Part shown: piece after piece, positions 11,248-22,249 of the stretch
Numbering within the stretch: the stretch's first letter is position 1
Layout of the letters: the number at the start of each line of letters is the position of its first letter
DNA from: Oscheius sp. JU75
Taxonomy: Eukaryota > Nematoda > Chromadorea > Rhabditida > Rhabditidae
Assembly (NCBI GenBank): GCA_037178855.1
Contig: JASJZC010000004.1
Span: forward strand, 4,836,001-4,900,000
Length of the DNA stretch: 64,000 nt
Direction of reading: 5' to 3'
Notes under the pieces: model-generated
Seen by the model: the letters and a program-made list of their open reading frames with translations, nothing else
Told to the model about the DNA's origin: nothing
Database searches by the model: none
Translations under genes and position numbers: made by a program

Positions 11248-12123
11248 ATGTCAGATCTAAAAGGTTTACCGCGACTCCTCGAGAACGAAACCAAGATCAT
11301 TCGAACACCGGATCGCTCTGGGAGAAGGATGGTCTTCGTATACATCCTGCTGGCCGTCCTGGCTGCCGCCATCGTCTTCTACCTCAAGCCGTCTTCTGGA
11401 GGACAAATGGTGCCAGCTACCGACATCACCGTCACTGCCAGAGCCCCCATCAGTAGCAAGAGCTGCTCTTCTACCGCAACTGGTCGTCATCGAACGAGTC
11501 GTCGTGCTCAGAGGGAGAAGAGTTTGAAGGAGAGGAACAGCCAGAAGAAGGAGGACGAGCACGCTCAGAGGGAGAAGAAACTAGCTGTTCCGGTCTGTCC
11601 GATAGTCGAGCCATCTACTCCTGTCCAGCCGATGTATGTGTCTTCTACTCCTCCTCATAGCTTCGAAGAGACCGTCATTGTCCAGCCTGTGGTTCCTACC
11701 CCCGAACCTACTCCCATCGTCATTCCTGCTCCTGAGGTCTGTGCTCAGTCTGTGAATTCTGTGGTCTGTGTTTCCGAATCCATCATGCCTCCTGTCCAGC
11801 CTGTGGCTCCTCTAGTCATCCCTGTTCCCGAGGTCAGTGTTCAGCCTGATCCGGCCATCTACCCTCTGCCGACTGCCTCCCCAGAGGAGAATGTGGCCAC
11901 AGCTCGTCCTATCGTGGATACCGAGACGCAAGAAGTCAAGACGGCCAAGCAGATCGGCGAGATTGAGAACCCGTCGGTGTCTGTCTCGATGACGTCGACT
12001 GCTCCGGAGGAGAAGAAAAAGAACAAGAAGAAGTCGAAGAAGAAGACGACATCGAAGCTCGGATCGAAGAAGGAAAAGAGGAAGTCGAAGAAGAAGAGGA
12101 GCGTGGACGGAAAGACCAAGTAA
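11248..12123 (+). CDS. Single-pass membrane protein with Pro-rich stalk and Lys-rich tail
   Basis: An intronless 291-codon gene of unrecognised family. Residues 1-27 are polar (MSDLKGLPRLLENETKII). Residues 28-46 form one strong transmembrane helix (VFVYILLAVLAAAIVFYL). An Arg/Glu-rich stretch with two near repeats (AQREKSLKER, AQREKKLAVP) follows, then about 110 residues of repeated VQPV-P-P-EP and IPAPEV/IPVPEV units. The last 45 residues are almost a Lys homopolymer block (KKKNKKKSKKKTTSK onward). By charge the N-terminus would be lumenal or extracellular only if the helix acts as a signal anchor in reverse; topology is uncertain. A polyadenylation hexamer AATAAA overlaps the stop codon (12123-12128), so the 3' UTR is very short. 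No function is claimed. Confidence 0.72.
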   Translation: MSDLKGLPRLLENETKIIRTPDRSGRRMVFVYILLAVLAAAIVFYLKPSSGGQMVPATDITVTARAPISSKSCSSTATGRHRTSRRAQREKSLKERNSQKKEDEHAQREKKLAVPVCPIVEPSTPVQPMYVSSTPPHSFEETVIVQPVVPTPEPTPIVIPAPEVCAQSVNSVVCVSESIMPPVQPVAPLVIPVPEVSVQPDPAIYPLPTASPEENVATARPIVDTETQEVKTAKQIGEIENPSVSVSMTSTAPEEKKKNKKKSKKKTTSKLGSKKEKRKSKKKRSVDGKTK

Positions 12124-12469
12124 ATAAAGACTGTATGGCACATTGCTATTTCATTGACTGACCTTGGAGAGTGGTATATGAGGGGGCTTTTGAGAGTCAA
12201 TCTATAATCAACTCTCAGCCACATTTCAAATTGGTAGCCATTTGATACGCAGAAATTGAGTTTACCTTCCTCAGTTGCAGAATACTCCCAACTGGAAGCT
12301 TTTACTTTTGTACCGATTTTAGAGGTGGTCTTCGTTCAAAACGGTACCCGCTCCTGGGGGAAGTTGGAACGTCTACCAGACAACCTGCTTCTGAGATGCA
12401 TGCAAAAGGGTTGCAAACTTGTTCGTTTCTAGCTTCTATTCATAATCTAGTTCAAAAGCCTTGTATCTG

Positions 12470-12835
12470 TCTGTCTGAAGCCCTAATTGCCAATTTGTCA
12501 TACTTTGTGACAGCTATTACTGTTTGCAAGTCAAGTCAATCCAAGCCACTTTGGGAGTTGCGTCCCTGGGAGAGCATTGCCAGGGTAGCTCGACTAGAAG
12601 ATCATCTGCCTGTTACGCGTGTCAACGGAGCATCAGACAAACTTGTATCGGTAAAGTTCACTTTCAAGTTTGTCCAGATCTTTTGTTGTTCAGAAACAGT
12701 TATTGCCTACATTGGTGGCAAGTCAACATTGGGTTCGCTCTAGAGCTTTGCTTTTGTCCCGATGAAATCACTGGAAGCCTTTTATTACTAGGAAGCGGCG
12801 CAGCCGCCAATGCAAACTAAAGGCAAATGGACGGC
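12470..12835 (+). repeat. Dispersed repeat, longest copy
   Basis: A stretch of about 360 bp whose left part (12470-12610) resembles 36500-36650 (plus) and whose right part (12640-12835) resembles 60236-60410 (minus). Shared words include TTTGCAAGTC, GGTAGCTCGACT, CAGAAACAGTTATTGCCTA and GCGGCGCAGCC. Apparent open frames in the copies agree only because the DNA is homologous. There are no obvious terminal repeats, so its class is unknown. Confidence 0.6.
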
Positions 12836-12915
12836 GAAACGGCTTGTAAAGGACACTAAATTTCCCTCCCTCTTTTCAGACATCAGCCATATCCGTTGCT
12901 CGTCTCCGTTGCACA

Positions 12916-13131
12916 TGCAAAGACCAGCCGTGAAACTACTCCTAATGGACGAATTCTGTTCGGTATTCGATGTGAGTTGCCGTCTTCTACTTCCTGCGCA
13001 ATAGTCCCAATTTTTGATTGTGTGGCCCGATCTCATCGCAGATTTTCCAGAAACTCGCTAATTTGAAGATTGAGACCTTCTCCGTCAAACTCGAATACAG
13101 TCATTCGACAGCGTATCGAAACCGGTGGCTT
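12916..13131 (+). CDS. Possible two-exon small gene (weak)
   Basis: An exon from MQRPAVKLLLMDEFCSVFD ends at a good donor (GTGAGT, near 12973). It joins an acceptor at CGCAG (13041) to give IFQKLANLKIETF and a Tyr/Arg-rich end YRNRWLSR, then stop. The junction keeps frame and both parts look protein-like. I know no homologue. Overlap with the end of a dispersed repeat upstream lowers confidence. Confidence 0.25.
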
Positions 13132-13577
13132 TCCAGATAGGAGCAGATCTCTCTGTTCCCTTCGAAAAATGCACTGTCTACCAAGGAGATATTCTCTTCG
13201 AAACAAGTTTTTGTCGAGTTTCAAGTACTCTGGTAACATTTTTTAATTTGTATATTCTTGTCTAAAGATCCAAATATCATTGTACATTGCATATATAATT
13301 GTAATTAGTACACCTTGAAATATGAGAAAAACCGAGCATATTTTGTGCGGAAACGATGGATGAGAAGATGATGATCGATGATGGACTGGACCTTCGACGT
13401 CTTTTTCGAAAATAGGAAACGCCTGAGCCGTCAGAAATTGATTCTTCCTTCCGTTTCATTCAGTTTTCACGACATTGCGACTGACACTTGCTCCTCTACT
13501 GCTCGCCCTCAGTGACCAGACTACAGAAAGAAACAGGATCTATTCATTCCTCTACAACTACGGAGATCTCTCCAATG

Positions 13578-16500
13578 CTAATCATAATCGTCGGGAATGT
13601 TCAAGAAGGTTCCGATAGTCGGGAAGTGAACGGCGCTGAAGCCGTCAGTCCCACCCACTCCGGCTGCCGGTACAGCCCAATGAGCTCCCCAGGCCAGCTG
13701 TCCATTGAGCCAGTCAGCATTCACGGACTTTGGAGCATAATACCACTTGTTGGCGTGGTCTCTGTTGTGCGGGTCGTCGGGGTTCGGCTCCCAGAGACCT
13801 AGCGACCATTCTGTTGAAGTTTGTAAGGCTTACCAGGCTTCGTGAAGGGTGATCTGCTCCTGGGACGATGCAAAATTCCTGCCTGATCAGTGTAAGCTCC
13901 ATACTGCTCGACAGCGGTCTTGAAGACACTGTCGGATGGGACCACTGGGACATCGTCTCTAAGAGAGACTCTCTTAGAGATTGTACATAACTTACAGCTT
14001 GGCATCATTGTCCTTGCCCACGTCGTCCTTATTACGTCTTTCTTTTCCTTTCTTTGGGTTTGACAGCCCCACACTGAAAGCTACTCTCGGAAAACGTGTA
14101 CTCTTACTTCGGTATGCTCTCTTTCAGTCCAGGAGGGAGAGCGTTGACTCCTGGCAGGTCATACAGTTTCACCGATTCCGTAGCATTGGCTAAGCCCCAA
14201 GGATCGTCTCTCTTTCTCTGATTCCCGACTCCTGGCTGCCTGACACTGACCGGGATACTTTCGCCTGTAGGGGAGATGACGTTGAAGGGTCGGGTTCCGA
14301 CTGGACCTTCTGAAGGAAAACTCTTGGTATTCGCTAGAGAAGAACTATACCAATCTTCTTTCCCTTTTCGGCCTTGGAGTAGATAAACTGGGAGGCGTAA
14401 TGGTATCTCTCGTACTTGGGACAGCCGTTGTACCAGAGTCTGAAGGGGAATATAACATGCAGTAAACTGCACACTGTCCATTGTCTCTCTCTCCCACTGT
14501 TCTACCTTTCCATTCCATCTGTCCCTGCCTTCCTCCTGTCCTTCAACTGTCCACGGTTCACCTCTCCAATCTGTCCACAAATCTTCCCATCGAGTACAAC
14601 CCCTAGACAGCCAATAAATGTTAGGGAGCAGCTCTTTCTCTTGTCACACAGACATATTGATACTAGATAGTTCTCTTTGTTATGACCCCTGAGAGTGTCT
14701 CTGGTAGTCCTTCTTGACCATGCAACTCTGGACTTGAGACAGCAAGAAGCGCCTTCGACTTTGCCAGCTCCAAGAGTCTGAGGACTCAGAGAGCTTCGAC
14801 GCCAGTAGTACACTCTGACCCACAACTGTTCTCACCCTGTTACTATTACTGGATAGTCTCGCATTTCTAAAAGATATACTGTTCGTACTTGGACCCTAGG
14901 TAGAAAGACGACAATGGTACCCTATTGCACCTGAGTCCGTAGTCCACAGTCGCGATCGTACTTCCCCCTGTCTCCCTGTCTGTCCATCCTTTCCACTCTT
15001 TTTCTGTTTTCTCATGTGCATCTCTGTATCACACGCTACCTGCAAGTGTTGAGAAAGAGGGGCAACGGTGGTGGATTGCAGAATCTCTGGACAGCAGGAT
15101 AGGCATAGTCACACTTGCATGCCTTGGTACAATGCGGGAAGATTTTCTGGTCACAGTCCTCGGTACACGCTCTCTTCTTCCTGATCAACTTCCTCTTCTT
15201 CTTGGTTCTTCTCTCGGTTCCCTGAAATGATACGCGATCTCTGAACCGCCGTCCCGGTCACAGAAAATTACACTCGATCAAAATATTTTCCCCCAAAGAG
15301 AGAAATTGTGTAATGCTTTCTTCTCAATCATCTTTGATCCCCGTCCGAACATACCCCAGACGACGGCTGGTCCACATCGGGAAACTCCTCTAGAAAGGGA
15401 TCACGCGGTTTCGGGGTAGTCTTTCTGGATAGATCGTCTAGACAGCTTAGAGTACATACGTGACTGTCTCCTGTAGACATGTCTGTCTATAACTGGGACA
15501 GAACTTGGTAGTCACTTCCGGATTGACACTGGCTCCTTTACAGTAGTAATGATAGTTGACAGAGAACTGTTCACAGTACTCCTTCTTGGTTCCTTTGAAC
15601 GAATAGAGTCCTCCAGTATCTTTTCCTTCGTTCTGAAACAGTCTATGGGTCGAAATACAAGCGGATGAGTCGAGTCACCAACTGTCAGAGATCACTAGCA
15701 TTCGAGCTTAACTCCAAGAGTTTGTAACTTACTCTGCTCCTTACCATAGAACAATTGACCAGTAGTCACTAGCTTGGCTTATTCTGGACAAGACCTAGAA
15801 AAGTTATGGACAGGGAGAACCGGACATTGAGAGATGTTCTAGCTCTGGCTATCGTGACAATGGTTGCTTCTAACCGTCAGTAGGAGGAGTCATAGTCAAT
15901 GTGTGGAGAAACAACGTTTCTTGATAGCTTCGACTCCGACTACCCCACCTATCCTATCTAAAGAACTGGATCTGTCAAAGAACAGTGGGTGTTATTTGGT
16001 CAAGACTGCGGGTCAAGCGGAGAAACATTGACTTTTTGGTTCAGTTGACCTGATCACTGATTCTGATCTCGCTGGAAGAGAAGGCCAATATGTAAGGAAA
16101 CCCATAGATCAAAAACCACATACAAACATCTTAGACTATTTTTGTGGCTCTGAAGTCATTCTCTATGAGTCAAGCTGCTATCGGAGAAGCACTCAAAACC
16201 ATTACCCTTTCTCCCAGGAAGGTTCCGGATTCTTTGAAGCTGAAAGAAATAATTGTGGAAGGAAGTAATAGGACGAGTAGGAACATGCCGTAAGGACACT
16301 GATTTATTACAATCATGCAACTATACAATAAATACTAACAGGGACGAGGTCAGAGAACGAGTATCTGGGGGAGCATGCTGAGATCGTGGACGAGAGATGC
16401 AGGACGAGAAAAGGGGAGGTAGAGAGTGGACCTACGAGTGAACTTTGTCCGGACAGTTCTTCCGGTAAGAGTTGCAGAATTTGTCATTGGTACCGGAGGT

Positions 16501-17912
16501 GTCTCCCACACAGTAGTAGTTGTAGTTCTCGGTGTACTTTTCACAGTAGTCGGATACTCGACCGCTCTGAAACTGAACTGTGAGAGTGAACTAAACGTCT
16601 TGGGACAGTGACAATAACATTGAACAGGAAGTACAGAGATAGTCAGGCTGACTAACCAGTTGAGATCCGGCTCCCTCCGTGGTCGGAATGTCTTCGGGGA
16701 AGGACTCTTCAAGGAATCCTTCGTCTGGAGTACTTGTAGTCGTAGGAGTCTTTTCCTCGACTGATCTGAACTCTCTGTCAATAACCGTCAGGTCATTCAG
16801 CTTACTCTGCCAAGCAGTTGTCCTTGAACGACTGACAGAACTCTGTGGTCTGTTTGGAAGCCGGGGAGCAGAGATTCCCGTACTGGGACTGGAAGCGACG
16901 ACAGTACTCTTCCGTCTTATCTGAAAAACGACGGTTATAGACAGTTTAAAATATTGGAGTAAACTGGTTCTTCCTTCTACTGACTCGTTTCGAATTCATG
17001 TTCACGCGATTCGCGAAAACATATGCGCGCGTTGAAAGTCCAAGGAATCTCGACCTTGCGATGTTCTACAAACTTATGGATCAGATAAAGAGCTACAACT
17101 TTGCTGAATATCATGAAGCTTGAAAGTCCAAACTTACCATTGTGTGAAGTAGAAGTCTCAGCTTCGGTTTTCTGTACATGGGAGCGCGGCCAGACGACTT
17201 TTCTGAACTCCATTAGTGTCCAACACACATGTCAAATTGCTTACCCGGCGGAAGAAATCCCTTCGATTCCGGGAATGATACCAGCGCACGAGGCCTTGTA
17301 AGCATCACAGAACTGATTCAGAACTCCCTCGAGTTCCTTGTCCTTCATGGTCGAACAGTAATGTTGGTAGTTGGCCTGGTACTTGTGACAATAAAGCTGC
17401 TTGTCCGCGTGGAGGTGTCGAGACTTTTCAATCTCTCCCTCATCGTCGTCTGTGTTCTAAAAATTGTTTGTCTCTCCAATCTCGGGGTTATCCCTCACGT
17501 CTTTAAAGCCTTCCAACCACTGTTTCATCTCCTTGAATGGGTCTAGAAAAGGAGAAATCGTCGAGGAAATGACTTCTTTCGACTTGGGTGGTTTTCCGAG
17601 AATGTGAGAGTCACAGAATGCAAGGGTTGGATCTCGTTTACATGCCTCGTAGACCATGTCTCTTCGGATGCCTGAAAATTAAGAGGTATAGGGGGTTGTA
17701 GTCGGGTTTCGAGAAGCCAACTGTATTTCAAGTCTGTCAAAACGAGGCTCTCAATTGATGTATCTTAAATAAGCGTGGAGATCGGGATGAAATCCTTTGC
17801 GAAGCTCCCAGAACAATTAGCATAATCATTGACCTCTAGTCTGAGCCAACTTACCGAGAGAAAGAGGAAGCAGAACGAGAACGGGAAGAAGGAGTCGAGT
17901 GTCCGCGATCAT
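13578..17912 (-). CDS. Secreted cysteine-module protein A of a tandem array
   Basis: A large secreted protein of a family I do not recognise, built from about twelve exons (outer limits reliable, internal joins approximate). Exon 1 (17855-17912) is a signal peptide, MIADTRLLLPVLVLLPLSLG. Next comes a short exon with YEACKRDPTLAFCDSHILGK. At least four copies follow of a four-cysteine module of the form YC-x(9-11)-YC ... FC-x(2)-Y/F-x(3)-C: YCHKYQANYQHYC/FCDAYKASC, YCRRFQSQYGNLC/FCQSFKDNC, YCEKYTENYNYYC/FCNSYRKNC and YCEQFSVNYHYYC/FCPSYRQTC. Then a denser Cys domain (CDQKIFPHCTKACKCDYAYP, RFCNPPPLPLFLNTCRLWYN), a block YASQFIYSKAEKGK, and a conserved Trp-rich C-terminus (RDHANKWYYAP, LAWGAHWAVPAAGVGG, HFPTIGTFLNIPDDYD). 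It is probably an extracellular matrix, eggshell or cuticle component; that is inference only. The 790-bp intron near 15645-16425 and the one holding an MSP relic (around 14580-14790) are unusually long. Confidence 0.72.
13956..13980. repeat. Perfect 25-bp palindrome at a splice acceptor
   Basis: Twelve-base arms TCTCTAAGAGAG and CTCTCTTAGAGA flank a single central A. The element covers the acceptor (CTCTAAG) and first bases of an exon in secreted protein A. It could fold in the pre-mRNA and hide the splice site. Confidence 0.7.
14577..14790 (+). pseudogene. MSP gene 3' relic
   Basis: The last codons of an MSP gene (CCCATCGAGTACAACCCC, giving PIEYNP) with its stop codon, plus about 190 bp of the downstream flank. 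The sequence is shared with the intact MSP gene's flank and with the relic at 26016. It lies in an intron of secreted protein A, antisense to it. Everything upstream of the last seven codons is missing. It is clearly dead. Confidence 0.85.
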
Positions 17913-18057
17913 GACCGATTTCGTCTGGGCTGAGACTGGCTGGCGTACGAGCGGAGAGCGACTGATAAATGGAACTGTTTTGTTGTTGTGGGGTGACGAG
18001 TTTGAATGTTTATTGCGAAGAGATAGATATGTACAGACATGTGAGTGGGAGGGGCTA

Positions 18058-21000
18058 CTAATCATAATCGTCAGGTATGTTCAAGAAGTTTCCGATGGTC
18101 GGGAAGTGGACAGCGCTGAAGCCGTTCGTACCTCCAACTTGAGCCGCGGGTACAGCCCAATGTGCTCCCCATTGCAACTGAAAGAGAACGAGTTTCAGAG
18201 AATGACAGATCAAAGTATTCAAACCTGTCCATTCAGCCAATCGACTCCCACTGAGGATGGACCGTAGTAGTACTTGTTCGCGTGATCTCTGTTATGCGGG
18301 TCGTCTGGATTCGCTGCCCAGAGTCCAGGTTTGGTGAAGGGAGAACTACTCCGGGGACGATGCAGGATACCACGACTGTCTGTCAAGCCTTCGAACTTCT
18401 TGAATGGGTCAGCTGCTGCTCCATAGGCTGCGTCAGAAGGGATTACAGGAAAACCGGGTGCTTGAGCACGGGGTCGAGGAGCTGGCTCCTCCCCTCCACC
18501 ACTACCGCTACTTTCTCCTCCAGCTCCCTGGCCAATGATGTCCTTGGTGAGTCGAGCAGGGTCAGCAGTGAGGGCGGAGAGGGCTCTGAAACCGATAAGC
18601 ATATCACTTTGAATTTCGAGCATATCCGACAGTCTTTCAGTCAACTTTAAGAGCATGGATAGTTAAGGAATGGAAACTATATAGAGAAGCTCTATGTCTA
18701 TGGTTCCGTTTGTTTGTCTCGGAAACTGTATACTTGTGGTTCTTCACGACCAGCCAAATTAGGAAAGAAACCTGGACTCACTTGAGAGTCTTGTACAGCT
18801 CCTTCCTCGTAGGAGGTCTAGGAGTGCTCGGGGCATTCCTTCTTCTAGCTGTCAGTCTCCTGCGTCTCCTCCTTCTGTCTCTTCTGTGTCTTCTCGAGAC
18901 CTCTTCTAGAACATCCACTCTCTCTGATCTGACTCTGTCTCTTCTCAACTTTTCCTTATAGCCAGGAGGAAGAGGAGGAGGCACATAGAGGATCTCCTCC
19001 GAGTGAGTGGCAGCTCCACGAGCCAAGGGACGAAGAGCCGTGGGCTGAGGAATTCCATAGGGATTTACATTGTTTGCGAAGCCGGCTGAAAAACGACAAA
19101 ACATGCTTTTTTCCCTTTAGAGTCCTGTCATTTTCGGCATTCAGCTACCCTTAGAAGAACTCACGCAAGACTTTTCCCTTCTCGGCCTTGGAGTAGATAA
19201 ACTGCGAAGCGTAGTGATAGGAGTCGTACTTGGGACAGCCGTGGTACCACAATCTGAACCAGTATGTCATTTGGAAAAGAGTCAAGAGAACCTGCAAGTG
19301 TTTAGGAACATGGGCATCGGAGGAGGGTTGCAGAATCTCTGGACCGAAGGATACCTATAGTTAACAATACTATTTAATACTCTTGATATACTTACGCATA
19401 GTCGCATTTACACTCTGCAGTACAGTGAGGGAACAATCTGGAGTCGCAGTCTGGCTTGCAGGGGAAGCGCTTCTTTAGTTCGGCGTAATAGAGGTCCTGC
19501 TCCGTTGGCTCATCGTCGATTTCGAACTCTTCCTCGCGAGCCCGTACTTTCTCAACTGGCTTTTCAGCCAACGGGATGACGGCAATAGGCTTGTCGAAAG
19601 GATCCGAAGGCCAAGATGTTGAGCCACTACCAGCAGCACTCTTCTTATTCGGGCAGGCTTTCTTGTACGACTTGCAGAACTTGCCGGCTGACTGAAATGA
19701 AGGGACTTTTTTTAACCTATCCTCTCCATACTCTCATCTCTAGTCTATCTGTCGGTTCAACCTTGAGCGTGACATTTATCGACAGGACCGTTTTGTCTAT
19801 TTGTTGCCACAGACAAACAAAGAAACACTCAGCCACATCATAGTGTCTTCTTTGGCATTGTTGCTCGTCTTTCTCTGAACGGATTGTCTCTTTCCCCTGA
19901 ACTCTTATTTCTGTCCTGATTGCTTAAAAGAACTGCTCACGCTATGCGAGAAGCGGAACTCTTTTATCATCCTACCAGTACGAAGTAGAACCGACAGACG
20001 AATTCTCCTCCTCGTCCTCTTTGGATTCCTGTTTCTACTCATCTTTAAACTTTTCAATCTCGTAGTTATCTATCTTGTCCCACAATGTCTACTATTCCTA
20101 GTTATTTCAGATAAAGGATACAAAGACAATAGGAAGATATAAGGGCTTCCACTTTGTATTATTATTATTGTGTCTATAGCTCTCTCCTTCTCACAAGTGG
20201 TCTCTATGCATTCTTGACTCAGCTTCTGACTCCGTTGGTCTATCTTGTTTTCGGAAAGTTTGAACTGCCACACAAACTTACGAGATCGTTAGAATGGTCT
20301 CCAACACAGTAGAAGGAGAAATGCTGTTCGTAGTTGTCGCAGTACTCAGCCTTCTCTCCCTTGAATCCCTGATTTGCCTCTTCCGTGTCCTCTGTCGTGG
20401 TCGGCGGAGCCGGAGCAGCTGTCGTACTTGCCTCTTCCACAGTCATGACAGTCTCCTTCACTGCTGGTTCTCTGTGAGCTGGCTCTAGACTACTTCCGTG
20501 CTCTCCCTCTTCCTCAATGAACTGAAAACCGTGTCTTGTGTCCAGACGAGTCAACCCACTCCTTCCTCCGGATCTTTCTCCTTTTCCCTCAGATCCGAAT
20601 CTTTCCTCTCTCCCTGTCTCACGGCTCTGGTCTTCTCGAATGGATTCCCTCCAGCTCTACAATCTTTACCTGTTACTGTCCTCAATCTTCCAGACCAGAC
20701 CTTTTCACAGCCGCCGCAATGTCCTCCAGAAGAAGCACATCGTTCGGTGACAGTGTGGCACCTAAACTATTGTCATTTTCTCGTCAATAAAGTCACCTGG
20801 ATTGGCTGACAGTCTAAAAGCCGTCGGGACGCCATTCAGTGCCGGAGCAGGACTGGGAGTCTCATGACAGAAGGAGAGAGACGGATCACGTTGACAGGCG
20901 ACTCTAACCAGCGTTGACATCGAGGAGCCTAAATATAGACGTCAAAGGAATCATGGTCATTTGTATTTTCGTCTACGACTGCTACGAAAATAGGTAGTCT

Positions 21001-21457
21001 GCCATCATGAGACTGGATACTGGTTCTCTGGTAGGTACTCTGTGTTCAGAAGGGGTCGTGACTTTCTTTATACGTTACGCATCGGGGACTGAAATGAACG
21101 ACAGTATGCAAAAAGGTCTTCGAACAGTTAGACACGCGAGCCGACGCTTCACTCTTCAGATGATATTGGTCCGGAAGGGAATTATTATTCATCAGGGGAT
21201 ATTAAATCCCTGCGCCAGAATATCTATCACAATAACCTGAGAAACAAATATGTGAGAACGTATTCAGACCATAAAGTGGAAAAATTAATTGTCTCATCTT
21301 GGGAGAGAAAGAGGCAGTCTCTCACAGTGCGATTCTTACTCGGATCCTAGTTGCAGGCAAGTTTAACCGCGAAAATTAAAAACTCACCATGACCCTGTTG
21401 AAAAAGACAAGTTAATAGGATAACGGAAGCGATAAGCCTCCTCCAGTAGGGCGGCAT
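18058..21457 (-). CDS. Secreted cysteine-module protein B of a tandem array, with Arg-rich insert
   Basis: Paralogue of protein A, whose start lies 145 bp beyond this gene's stop. Exon 1 (21388-21457) encodes a signal peptide, MPPYWRRLIASVILLTCLFQ. Exon 2 (about 20797-20928) has CQRDPSLSFCHETPSPAPAL, matching the first Cys exon of A. One YC/FC module follows (YCDNYEQHFSFYC, FCKSYKKAC) after a Thr/Pro/Glu-rich linker. Then the dense Cys domain (CDSRLFPHCTAECKCDYAYP, RFCNPPPMPMFLNTC), LWYHGCPKYDSYHYASQFIY, a protein-B-specific basic insert (RRHRRDRRRRRRRLTARRR) and a Gly/Ser linker. It closes with the shared C-terminus (GILHRPRSSSPFTKPG, HFPTIGNFLNIPDDYD). Protein B has fewer four-Cys modules than A. 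Exon joins at 20520-20790 are ambiguous. The dibasic run suggests furin-type processing, by inference. Confidence 0.72.
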
Positions 21458-22249
21458 CAATGCCAATGCCCGTCTCTGTCTTACGCGGTTCTTTTTGACG
21501 CGACGACGGGTTCGCAACCCAAGGACGAATCTCCCGTGATTAGGAGTCCCTTTCAGGCAAAAAAGTGTTACAGAAGATAGTGTTATTTACTGCCTTCCGT
21601 TAGGATTCGTTGGGAAACTGGCCCGTTTGAAGCTTGCAAGCTTGCATTGGTTTTCAATCATGAAAAAATCCGAATGAACTTGATCTCCTCTCACTTTCAG
21701 AAACATGATCCAATGATAAGATAGCCGCTAATATGAATAATGACCGCCAGATGATAACGATTCAAATTTTCTCGAAGTCAAAAGATCTAAACTGTCAACA
21801 CACTCTTGTGACTCTTCACAGGCTGACGAATGGATAAGCAAGAGCATAGCAAGTTGAATGAGTGTGTGGTGCTCTATAGATGAGACACGTTGGCAGAATC
21901 AGAATTGCCAATGTAAGTTCGATCCTACAGGACCGACAGCTTGACCAATTCAAAAAAGGGTAAACTGACATTGTTGGACAACTTGGCATAGACCGGAGAT
22001 AAACGGAGAGTCTGGCAGATCGGGACAAACTTGTATGGACACCGGAAGACATAGGAGTACTAGGACAGGGGTAGGACTCACAGGAACAAAAGAGAATGTT
22101 AGACAGAGAAAGCAGACAATATTAGAGAGGCCAGGTACAAAATGCGACTGACAGGTAATTCGTAAGTTTATTAGGTCATGAGATCCGATTTAAAGCTTAT
22201 CCCATCCGTTCATATATCTGTCTCCTCATCTCATCCAAAGGAGCATGGG

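Noticed and set aside
17229..17546. Plus-strand hydrophobic frame (VRSLVLHGRTVMLVV-like) within secreted protein A.
   Set aside because: It is antisense to a well-supported Cys-module exon; the hydrophobicity mirrors the charged codons of the real strand.
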